This document shows, in pieces, positions 1 through 5,828 of a DNA stretch of 10,884 nt. The translations under genes and the position numbers were made by a program. The DNA lies in assembly GCA_030833825.1 (NCBI GenBank), contig JAURGL010000051.1, forward strand, positions 1 through 10,884. Reading direction: 5' to 3'. The notes beneath the pieces were generated by a model that worked only from the letters and a program-made list of their open reading frames with translations, was not told the DNA's origin and made no database searches. Source of the DNA: Vulcanococcus sp. SFB_649D_100_25. Lineage in GTDB: Bacteria > Cyanobacteriota > Cyanobacteriia > PCC-6307 > Cyanobiaceae. Every line of letters begins with the position of its first letter. The first letter of the stretch is position 1.

Positions 1-387
1 GCACCAACCGTCGCCATCTCGGACAACCGAACTGACCTCAGCACCATCGAGCAACTCAGCACCAGCAGATACGGCCTGCTGGGCGAGATGGTTGTCGAGC
101 TTGGAGCGCTGCACGATCCAGAAGGGTGAATCGCCCGGCAGCACAGCAATGACGGGATCCTCGAGGCACCAGGTGAAGCGCACCTGGGTGATCACCTGAT
201 CCACGGCAGGCTGCAGATCAAACGGGAACAGCTTCTGCACCGAAGCAGCCATCCCGCCGCCGCAGGGCTTGTACCGCGGCAGAGCCTGGGACTCGATCAG
301 CAGGACACGCCGTCCCCGGACAGCCAGGTGATAAGCCGCGGCGGAGCCGGCAGCGCCGGCTCCGATGACGATCACATCAAAGCTCAA
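1..387 (-). CDS. Geranylgeranyl-reductase-family FAD-dependent oxidoreductase (5' part only)
   Basis: Only the first 129 codons are present; the gene continues past the left edge. The N-terminus is a Rossmann FAD-binding fold with the GAGAAG dinucleotide motif at residues 9-14 and an acidic residue (E32) closing the second strand. This is followed by the KPCGGG signature (40-45) typical of the geranylgeranyl reductase family, which reduces isoprenoid side chains such as those of chlorophyll, tocopherol or archaeal-type lipids. A segment around residues 90-115 (WIVQRSKLDNHL) fits the next conserved block of the family. The start is taken as TTG at 387-385, because the frame is closed upstream by the frr TGA; GTG at 375 is the alternative. 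It lies 24 nt after frr on the same strand and is probably co-transcribed. Whether it is ChlP itself or a paralogue cannot be decided from this fragment. Confidence 0.85.
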   Translation of the reverse strand, partial: MSFDVIVIGAGAAGSAAAYHLAVRGRRVLLIESQALPRYKPCGGGMAASVQKLFPFDLQPAVDQVITQVRFTWCLEDPVIAVLPGDSPFWIVQRSKLDNHLAQQAVSAGAELLDGAEVSSVVRDGDGWC

Positions 388-422
388 GGGACGAAGCTCA
401 AGGGGTGAGGCTCAAACCTTGA
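381..422. repeat. Three tandem 14-nt units between frr and the reductase gene
   Basis: Units 381-394, 395-408 and 409-422 each carry GCTCAA at the same offset (382, 396 and 410). The first two units are identical over their first ten bases. The array spans the frr stop codon and the proposed TTG start of the downstream gene, so each unit offers a TTG on the minus strand, but the 14-nt period places them in different frames. Confidence 0.6.
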
Positions 423-951
423 GGATGTCGGCCTCTTTCTCAGCCAACAACTTCTCGATCTCAGCGATGAACTTGTCGGTGAGCTTCTGAACCTTGTCCT
501 GCTCATCTCGGCTCTGGTCCTCGGAGAACTCTCCCTCCTTCTCCTGCTTCTTGACCTTGTCGATGGCGTCGCGGCGGATGTTGCGCAGGGCCACCTTGCC
601 CTCCTCCGCGTACTTGGCGGCAAGCTTGCAGAGATCCTTGCGGCGATCTTCCGTCAGCGGGGGGATGTTGATCCGAATCACCTTGCCGTCGTTGTTGCAG
701 GTGAGACCCAGATCGCTCATGGAAATGGCCTTCTCGATCAGAGCCAGGGAGCTCATATCGAAGGGCTGAAGCTGGATCGTGGTGGAGTCGGGCGTGCTGA
801 TGGTCGCCAACGACTTCAGAGGTGTATCGGCCCCGTAGTACTCCACCTGGATCTTGTCGAGCAGGGACGCATTGGCTCGGCCAGTACGAATGGTGTTGAA
901 CGTGCGCTGGGTGGACTCCACCGATTTGCGCATGCTGGCTTCGAGTTCCAT
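412..951 (-). CDS. frr: Ribosome recycling factor
   Basis: RRF works with EF-G and IF3 in the cytoplasm to split the post-termination ribosome from mRNA. The 179-residue protein is close to the usual 180-185. It shows the family signature through its whole length: RKSVESTQRTFNTIRTGRA at the N-terminus, a YYG block followed by PLKSLA near residues 38-48, INIPPLTEDRRKDL in the middle, and a long charged helix with ALRNIRRDAIDKVKK and a lysine/glutamate-rich C-terminus. The start is the ATG at 951; no clear Shine-Dalgarno sequence precedes it and no other standard start is available in frame. It sits 42 nt after pyrH on the same strand, the usual pyrH-frr order, so the two are likely one transcript. 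Confidence 0.97.
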   Translation of the reverse strand: MELEASMRKSVESTQRTFNTIRTGRANASLLDKIQVEYYGADTPLKSLATISTPDSTTIQLQPFDMSSLALIEKAISMSDLGLTCNNDGKVIRINIPPLTEDRRKDLCKLAAKYAEEGKVALRNIRRDAIDKVKKQEKEGEFSEDQSRDEQDKVQKLTDKFIAEIEKLLAEKEADILKV

Positions 952-993
952 GGCGTAGAGAAGGGCAGAGGGGGTGGGGAGGCCGCAGCCCCG

Positions 994-1707
994 TCAGGCA
1001 GAAGGAAGGATGCTGGTGCCGATGGGTTCACCACGCACAGCCCGTCCGATATTGCCGGAGCCGAACAGATCAAACACCACGATCGGGATGGCGTTGTCCT
1101 TGCAGAGGGCGATGGCCGTGCTGTCCATCACCTCAAGCTCACCGCTGAGCACATCTAGGAACGAGAGGCTCTCGTAACGAACGGCATCGGCAAATTTGTT
1201 GGGGTCCTTGTCATAGACCCCATCCACCTTGGTGGCCTTGAACACCACATCCGCACCAATCTCGGCAGCCCGCAGCGCCGCCGTGGTGTCCGTGGTGAAG
1301 AAGGGGTTGCCGGTGCCGGCGGCGAAGATCACCACCCGGCCCTTCTCCATATGGCGAATGGCCTTACGGCGGATGTAGGGCTCAGCCACCTCCTGCATGG
1401 AAATGGCGCTTTGAACGCGGGTGGGGATGCCGGCGCGCTCAAGCCCGTCCTGGAGGGTGATGGCGTTCATCACGGTGGCCAGCATGCCGACGTAATCGGC
1501 GGTGGCCCGGTCCATCCCAGCGGCTGAGCCTTTGAGGCCGCGGAAGATGTTGCCGCCGCCCACCACGATGGCCAGCTGGGTGCCATCCGCAACAACGGCC
1601 GCCACATCCTTGGCAATCGCATTCACGATGGCAGGGTCAATGCCGTAGCCCTGCTCACCCATAAGGGCTTCGCCACTGAGCTTCAGCAACACGCGCTGGT
1701 AGGCCAT
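994..1707 (-). CDS. pyrH: UMP kinase
   Basis: This enzyme phosphorylates UMP to UDP with ATP and is the bacterial-type uridylate kinase of the amino-acid-kinase fold; it usually acts as a hexamer, activated by GTP and inhibited by UTP. The 237 residues match the family length. Visible motifs are LLKLSGEAL (7-15) for phosphate binding, GGGNIFRG (50-57), GTGNPFFTTDT (131-141) at the UMP site, and ATKVDGVYDKDP (158-169) in the ATP-binding half. The start is the ATG at 1707, with a purine run (GAAGGG) touching it. It leads the minus-strand block pyrH-frr-reductase and diverges from the small gene at 1809, with about 100 nt of shared upstream DNA that contains several inverted repeats. Confidence 0.97.
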   Translation of the reverse strand: MAYQRVLLKLSGEALMGEQGYGIDPAIVNAIAKDVAAVVADGTQLAIVVGGGNIFRGLKGSAAGMDRATADYVGMLATVMNAITLQDGLERAGIPTRVQSAISMQEVAEPYIRRKAIRHMEKGRVVIFAAGTGNPFFTTDTTAALRAAEIGADVVFKATKVDGVYDKDPNKFADAVRYESLSFLDVLSGELEVMDSTAIALCKDNAIPIVVFDLFGSGNIGRAVRGEPIGTSILPSA

Positions 1708-1752
1708 CCCTTCGTGCTGCAGATCCGTTGGCCGAACAGTAGCAAGCGTGAG

Positions 1753-1810
1753 ATCCCTTGCCGAAGCAGGCGCCGAGCGCTTCGATTGGCATCAATCGGG
1801 AGCAAGGGAT
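1753..1810. promoter_or_regulatory. Cluster of inverted repeats in the pyrH divergent upstream region
   Basis: A 9-bp outer pair (1753-1761 atcccttgc with 1802-1810 gcaagggat) encloses two smaller hairpins. One has stem CGAAGC/GCTTCG (1762-1767 with 1779-1784). The other has stem CGATTG/CAATCG (1783-1788 with 1793-1798) and a 4-nt loop. The inner hairpins overlap by two bases, so they are mutually exclusive. The region lies between divergent starts and reaches the start codon of the small plus-strand gene. An operator or a structured leader is possible; no recognised binding-site consensus was seen. Confidence 0.35.
1798..1802 (+). promoter_or_regulatory. Shine-Dalgarno GGGAG deciding the start of the small membrane gene
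   Basis: GGGAG ends 6 nt before the ATG at 1809. This supports that ATG over the in-frame TTG at 1758, which would put the inverted-repeat region inside the coding sequence. Confidence 0.5.
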
Positions 1811-2021
1811 GGACGGCGAAATGCACCAACCCGTGCAGCCATCAGGCTCGAGTCGCAGCGGACTGATGGCCCGGCTGACCCTCTCCGCCGTGGAGCGGCT
1901 CAGCGACGACCCCAGCAGCTGGCGGGAACCGGTGGTGCACAGGGCCCTCTTAATCAGTGGTCTATCGGTGCTGCTCAGCAGCCTCGCGATCCTCGAGGCC
2001 CACAGCAGCCAACAGCTCTAG
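1809..2021 (+). CDS. Small hypothetical protein with one membrane helix
   Basis: A 70-residue protein of unknown function. After a polar N-terminus, an amphipathic stretch (LMARLTLSAVERL) and a charged linker (SDDPSSWREP), there is a single hydrophobic segment of about 20 residues (roughly 43-62, rich in L, I, S and V), then a short polar tail. This suggests a single-pass inner-membrane or thylakoid protein. The ATG at 1809 is chosen because GGGAG lies 6 nt upstream; TTG at 1758 would give 87 residues. The gene diverges from pyrH and converges on cobO, with the two stop codons sharing CTAG at 2018-2021. No family could be named, but the layout and the coding-like sequence argue that it is real. 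Confidence 0.6.
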   Translation: MDGEMHQPVQPSGSSRSGLMARLTLSAVERLSDDPSSWREPVVHRALLISGLSVLLSSLAILEAHSSQQL

Positions 2022-2686
2022 AACTCAATCCCCGCCTGGGCCTTCACGCCCTGTTCCCGGAAGGGGTGGCGCACCAGTTTCATCTCGGTCACCAGATCAG
2101 CGCGCTCCAGCAGGGCAGGCGGAGCGCCGCGTCCGGTCAGGGCCACATGGGTGAGGGGTGGGCGCAGAGCAAGCCCCGTCAGCAGGTCATCCACCGCGAG
2201 GTAGCCGAGCTTGAGGGCCACATTCACCTCGTCCAGCACCACGAGCTTGCGGCTGCCATCGGATAGGTATTCACAGGAGCGCTGCCAGGCCTGTTGCACC
2301 AACTCCCGGTCCCGCTCTCGGTCCTGGGTTTCCCAGGTGAAGCCTTCCCCGAGGGCATGCCAGTGCAAGGCATCCCCGAACAGCTCCAGAGCCTTCGCCT
2401 CACCGGGGTGCCAGCCCCCTTTGATGAACTGCACCACCGCCACCTGCTCCCCATGGCCAAGGGTGCGCAGGACCAGTCCAAGCGCTGCGGTGGTCTTGCC
2501 CTTGCCGTCGCCGGTGAAGACCAGCACCAGCCCCTTCTCCAGGTTGCGTTCGCCCACCCTCTGCTTTTGCACCTCCTTACGGCGCGCCATGCGCCGCTGG
2601 TAGCCATCGGCGCTGGCCTCCGGCGCCAGGTCACCGCCCATCCCGAGTTCAGCGGCGGTCTGGTCGAGGGCGGAAGGATCCTGCAC
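2018..2686 (-). CDS. cobO: Cob(I)yrinic acid a,c-diamide adenosyltransferase
   Basis: CobO/BtuR-type ATP:corrinoid adenosyltransferase, which transfers the 5'-deoxyadenosyl group of ATP to the reduced cobalt of a corrinoid in cobalamin or pseudocobalamin synthesis and salvage. The 222-residue protein has the P-loop FTGDGKGKTTAALG (57-70), the conserved block VVQFIKGGWHPGE (84-96), the Walker-B-like strand LVVLDEVNVALKLG (148-161), and the late TGRGAP and LVTEMKLVRHPF motifs. The start is a GTG at 2686; the roughly 50 residues before the P-loop form the expected N-terminal extension. It lies 49 nt downstream of the recombinase gene on the same strand, so the two may share a transcript. Its stop overlaps that of the convergent small gene. 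Confidence 0.95.
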   Translation of the reverse strand: MQDPSALDQTAAELGMGGDLAPEASADGYQRRMARRKEVQKQRVGERNLEKGLVLVFTGDGKGKTTAALGLVLRTLGHGEQVAVVQFIKGGWHPGEAKALELFGDALHWHALGEGFTWETQDRERDRELVQQAWQRSCEYLSDGSRKLVVLDEVNVALKLGYLAVDDLLTGLALRPPLTHVALTGRGAPPALLERADLVTEMKLVRHPFREQGVKAQAGIEF

Positions 2687-2735
2687 GGGGCGCGTTCCAG
2701 ACGGTTTGCACCAATCTGCCTGGACTGCCCGCCGA

Positions 2736-3860
2736 TCAGGCGGCCCGGAACCGGGCCAGGGCCGTATCCACCGCCTGCTGCTGATCCCGGCGCGTGATCC
2801 AGTGGTGGTAGGTGCGGGTGTGGATCGCCACGGAGTGCCCCATCATCCGCGCAGCCACCGTGTCGGGCAGCCCGATGTGGATGGTGCGCACGGCCCAGGC
2901 GTGGCGCAGGTCATAGGGGGTGAGGGGCAGCTGATAACGGCGAAACTGCTCAGCCACCCGCCGACCCACCTGCTGGAGGGTGGTGCGGCGCAGGTCCGTA
3001 CAGACCACCGGCAAGTGCAAACGGTCGCCGCCGAGGCGATGCAACTCGAAGCGATCCACCCACTCGGGCTGGAAGGGCCAGACCTGGTGTTCGCCCGTCT
3101 TGCTGGTGGGCAACACCCGAATCACCCGATCCCCACCCGGAGCCAGGGCGGAGAGATCACTGAAGAAGACCTCATGGTTCCGCAGTCCGTAGGTGGCCAT
3201 CAAGCCGTAGGCCAGGCGCCAGCGGGGGTTGGGGATGCGCTCGATCCACTCGAGGATCTGAGCATCACTGGGGAGTTGGCGGAACTGGGCGGCATGCAGC
3301 CCGTAACCACCAGCCCGCTCACCCCACTCCTCAGGCAAGGCGAGCCCCTCGACCCGGGCCAGGGCAGCCAGGGCCGTGCCGCACTGCTGGCGAGAGCGAC
3401 TGGCCAGGGGATAGCTCTCCAGCACCTGCTCCAGCAGTGGGACCCCGAAGCTGAGCTGCTGCTCCCCAGCGATGCGCTGGAGGCGACGCAGATAGGGGAG
3501 ATAGGCACTCGTCCAGGTGGTCCGGCTCCCGGAGGGGTTGCGGCGGCGGCGGGGATCCCGGAAGAACGACTGCTCGAAGCGTTCGCACAGGGCCGTCAGC
3601 GCGGCGGACTGATCAAGGCCTGGTTCGGTACTGCCCCGCTCCGCCTGAACGGCAGGTCCCCACTCACTCCAGGAGAAGCTCTCCTGCTGCAAGTGCTGGA
3701 GGACCCGGCGCAGCTGCGAGCGGGCGGCCTCCAGTCCCTCCTGATCGGCCTCAAGGCCGAGGCTGATGCGCTGAACCGGGAAACGACCGCTGCCCTTGCG
3801 GCAGGGGAGTGGTCCCCGCAAGCCAAGGCGCCGACCGCGCCGCTCAAGCCGCAGGGACAC
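2736..3860 (-). CDS. Tyrosine recombinase (phage-integrase family)
   Basis: A DNA strand-exchange protein of the tyrosine recombinase family. Counting the GTG at 3860 as residue 1 (374 residues), the catalytic domain occupies about 190-370. Active-site candidates in order are R227 in YGLRNHE, K254 in PTSKTGEH, Y316-D-L-R319-H320 (the usual HxxR with Tyr in place of the first His), H342 in MMGHS, and the nucleophile Y351 in TYHHW. The N-terminal third, with QRISLGL and many basic and aromatic residues, is the expected core-binding part. It lies between cobO and hemH, with no attachment site, tRNA or phage genes near, so it may be a resident chromosomal gene. The start is doubtful: the frame stays open and coding-like for at least 50 codons upstream of the GTG but has no ATG, GTG or TTG there. 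It could be a XerC/D-like protein or a domesticated integrase. Confidence 0.88.
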   Translation of the reverse strand: MSLRLERRGRRLGLRGPLPCRKGSGRFPVQRISLGLEADQEGLEAARSQLRRVLQHLQQESFSWSEWGPAVQAERGSTEPGLDQSAALTALCERFEQSFFRDPRRRRNPSGSRTTWTSAYLPYLRRLQRIAGEQQLSFGVPLLEQVLESYPLASRSRQQCGTALAALARVEGLALPEEWGERAGGYGLHAAQFRQLPSDAQILEWIERIPNPRWRLAYGLMATYGLRNHEVFFSDLSALAPGGDRVIRVLPTSKTGEHQVWPFQPEWVDRFELHRLGGDRLHLPVVCTDLRRTTLQQVGRRVAEQFRRYQLPLTPYDLRHAWAVRTIHIGLPDTVAARMMGHSVAIHTRTYHHWITRRDQQQAVDTALARFRAA

Positions 3861-4031
3861 ACCACTGGCACTGAGCAGGGCGTTGTGCTCCTGAATGGCC
3901 AGATCGAGGCGATCGAGGGCGATCAGAGCAAGCCTGCGGGCCGGCCGACCATATCGACCCTGGTCTGTCGGGGCCAGCCCCAGGCCGGCAGCGTTACGCT
4001 CGCCCCTGTTGTTTCCTGATCGGTCTGGGGC
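3861..4031 (-). other. Coding-like upstream extension of the recombinase frame without a standard start
   Basis: Read in the recombinase frame on the minus strand, this stretch has no stop and encodes segments such as RRLALIALDRLDLAIQEH and NALLSASG just before the GTG, which look like a genuine N-terminal helix. No ATG, GTG or TTG occurs in frame up to the hemH start; only CTG, ATC and ATT codons do. A different minus frame starts with ATG at 4033, has another ATG at 3952, and ends at TGA 3925-3923. A one-base shift would therefore join it to the recombinase. The region also has to hold the hemH promoter; no convincing -35/-10 pair was recognised. Confidence 0.45.
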
Positions 4032-5207
4032 ATGGCCAAGGTCGGCGTGCTGCTGCTGAACCTCGGCGGGCCTGAGCGCATTCAGGACGTGGGGCCCTTC
4101 CTCTACAACCTGTTCGCCGATCCGGAAATCATCCGTCTGCCGAACCCGGCCCTGCAGAAACCCCTGGCCTGGCTGATCAGCAGCCTGCGGGCCGGCAAAT
4201 CCCAGGCCGCCTACCGCTCCATCGGTGGTGGGTCACCCCTCCGCAGAATCACCGAGCAGCAGGCCCGCGAGCTCCAGAGCAACCTGCGTCAGCGCGGGAT
4301 CGAAGCCACCAGTTATGTGGCGATGCGCTACTGGCACCCCTTCACCGAGTCGGCGGTGGCCGACATCAAGGCCGATGGGATCGATGAGGTGGTGGTCCTC
4401 CCCCTCTACCCGCACTTCTCGATCAGCACCAGTGGCTCCAGCTTCCGGGAGCTGCAGCGCCTGCGGCAGGGGGACCCTGCCTTCGCCCGCCTACCGATCC
4501 GCTGCATCCGCAGCTACTACGACGACCCGGGCTACGTGGGGGCGATGGCTGAGCTGATCGCCAAAGAGATCCAGGCCTGTCCGAACCCCAGCGAGGCCCA
4601 CGTGTTCTTCAGCGCCCATGGGGTGCCCAAGAGCTACGTGGAAGAAGCAGGCGACCCCTACCAGCGGGAGATCGAAACCTGCGCCCAGCTGATCATGGAC
4701 AAGCTGGCCAGCGACCTGGGCCACACCAACCCCTTCACCCTGGCCTACCAGAGCCGGGTGGGTCCGGTGGAGTGGCTCAAGCCCTACACCGACGACGCCC
4801 TGCATGAACTGGGGGAGCAGGGCGTGAAGGATCTGGTGGTGGTGCCCATCAGCTTCGTCAGCGAGCACATCGAGACGCTCGAAGAAATCGACATCGAATA
4901 CCGGGAGATTGCAACTGAAGCCGGGATCACCAACTTCCGTCGGGTGCCGGCCCTCGACACCACCCCCTCCTTTATTGATGGGTTGGCCAACCTGGTGCAG
5001 CACGCCCTGGAAGGGCCCGAGGTGAACCTGGACCAGGCCGCTTCCCTGCCCACGCGGGTGAAGCTCTATCCCCAGGACAAGTGGGCCTGGGGCTGGAACA
5101 ACAGTTCAGAGGTGTGGAACGGCCGCTTGGCAATGCTGGGCTTCTCCGCTTTCCTGGTGGAACTGCTGAGCGGACGTGGTCCCCTGCACTCGCTGGGATT
5201 GCTCTAG
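4032..5207 (+). CDS. hemH: Ferrochelatase with C-terminal CAB-like domain
   Basis: Inserts Fe(II) into protoporphyrin IX to give protohaem, the branch-point enzyme opposite magnesium chelatase; in cyanobacteria it is membrane associated. The 391 residues comprise a catalytic domain (1 to about 325) and a short C-terminal extension. Catalytic-domain motifs are LLNLGGPE (8-15), GGGSPLRRIT (65-74), PLYPHFSISTSGSS (124-137), FFSAHGVPKSY (192-202, with the metal-ligand candidate H196), YQSRVGPVEWLKPYT (239-253) and FVSEHIETLEEID (275-287, with E283 as the likely acidic partner). The extension at about 350-391 carries WNGRLAMLGFSAFLVEL, a chlorophyll-a/b-binding-type helix, joined by a linker. This architecture is known for cyanobacterial and plastid ferrochelatases. 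The ATG at 4032 gives the expected MAKVGVLLLNLGGP beginning. The downstream peptidase gene overlaps its last 32 nt. Confidence 0.98.
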   Translation: MAKVGVLLLNLGGPERIQDVGPFLYNLFADPEIIRLPNPALQKPLAWLISSLRAGKSQAAYRSIGGGSPLRRITEQQARELQSNLRQRGIEATSYVAMRYWHPFTESAVADIKADGIDEVVVLPLYPHFSISTSGSSFRELQRLRQGDPAFARLPIRCIRSYYDDPGYVGAMAELIAKEIQACPNPSEAHVFFSAHGVPKSYVEEAGDPYQREIETCAQLIMDKLASDLGHTNPFTLAYQSRVGPVEWLKPYTDDALHELGEQGVKDLVVVPISFVSEHIETLEEIDIEYREIATEAGITNFRRVPALDTTPSFIDGLANLVQHALEGPEVNLDQAASLPTRVKLYPQDKWAWGWNNSSEVWNGRLAMLGFSAFLVELLSGRGPLHSLGLL

Positions 5208-5736
5208 AGGCTGGCTGCAGCTGAGCACGCTCCTCAGTGCCCCCCTGAGCACGCTCCTGCTGCTGTCCCCTCCGGCATCAGCCGATCTGCGCTGGAGCCG
5301 GGCCGTGTTCCCCGTGGCGGTGTTCTCCGGCTACACCAGCCACTTCGGTCAGCGGATCGGTCCTGGGGGCTGGAGTGAACCCCACCACGGCATCGACATC
5401 GCCGCACCGCTGGGATCCCCCATCCGGAACTGGTGGGGTGGGGTGATCAAGGAACTGATCGATGACGGCGGCTGTGGGGTGGGCATGGTGATCCAGTCAG
5501 GCCCCTACGAGCACCTCTACTGCCACCTGGCGGGATCGGTGCAGGCCGGCAGCTATCGCAGTGGGCGGGTCACCCTGCAGGTGGGCAGCCCCGTGCGCAG
5601 CGGCCAGCTCATCGGCCATGTGGGCGTAAGCGGCCGCAGCACGGGTCCGCATCTCCATTGGGGGGTCCGGTACGGCAAGACCTGGGTCGACCCGGTCCTT
5701 GTGCTGCAGGCGATGGCCAAGGCTCGACGCGGGTAA
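5176..5736 (+). CDS. Secreted M23-family (LytM-type) peptidase
   Basis: A predicted zinc metallopeptidase acting on peptidoglycan cross-links in the periplasm. An N-terminal signal peptide is visible: a basic start, a leucine-rich core (about 13-32) and a likely cleavage after PPASA (about 36). The M23 fold follows, with SHFGQR (55-60), the zinc ligands H70 and D74 in HHGID, a histidine in YEHLYCHL (H117), and H159/H161 in GPHLHWGVR, so the HxxxD and HxH motifs are intact. At 186 residues it is little more than the catalytic domain. The start is the GTG at 5176, the only standard one possible because TGA at 5167-5169 closes the frame just upstream. It overlaps hemH by 32 nt in another frame, which suggests translational coupling. 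Substrate and physiological role are inferred from the family. Confidence 0.88.
   Translation: MVPCTRWDCSRGWLQLSTLLSAPLSTLLLLSPPASADLRWSRAVFPVAVFSGYTSHFGQRIGPGGWSEPHHGIDIAAPLGSPIRNWWGGVIKELIDDGGCGVGMVIQSGPYEHLYCHLAGSVQAGSYRSGRVTLQVGSPVRSGQLIGHVGVSGRSTGPHLHWGVRYGKTWVDPVLVLQAMAKARRG
5221..5258 (+). repeat. 14-bp direct repeat inside the peptidase signal sequence
   Basis: CTGAGCACGCTCCT occurs at 5221-5234 and again at 5245-5258, a 24-nt period. Because 24 is a multiple of three, both copies encode LSTLL, so the hydrophobic core of the signal peptide looks like a short internal duplication. Confidence 0.6.
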
Positions 5737-5750
5737 GCGGATGCCCACAC

Positions 5751-5775
5751 GGCTCCTCGATCAGGCCAGCCTTTT
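5751..5775 (+). terminator. Weak possible terminator after the peptidase gene
   Basis: GGCTCC (5751-5756) can pair with GG and AGCC (5764-5765 and 5768-5771), with a 2-nt bulge and a 7-nt loop, followed by TTTT (5772-5775). The stem is short and imperfect. The rest of the 92-nt gap before ilvB shows no promoter or ribosome binding site that I can defend. Confidence 0.22.
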
Positions 5776-5828
5776 CCCGGGTCAGACCTTAGTGTTGTCC
5801 TACTTGTCGAACGCTGTCAGCCGCCGCT

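Noticed and set aside
1748..2266. A plus-strand open frame of 172 codons overlapping the small gene and cobO
   Set aside because: Its composition (Q, R, G, P) is that of a shadow frame, and it runs through the well-supported 3' part of cobO on the other strand.
2706..4019. A 437-codon plus-strand open frame opposite the recombinase
   Set aside because: It is longer than the recombinase frame, but the minus strand carries all the tyrosine recombinase motifs. The plus translation is low-complexity G/P/Q/A with no domain.
2736..4031. An integrated prophage or genomic island marked by the recombinase
   Set aside because: No phage structural genes, tRNA, att repeats or change in base composition were seen on either side; the neighbours are core metabolic genes.
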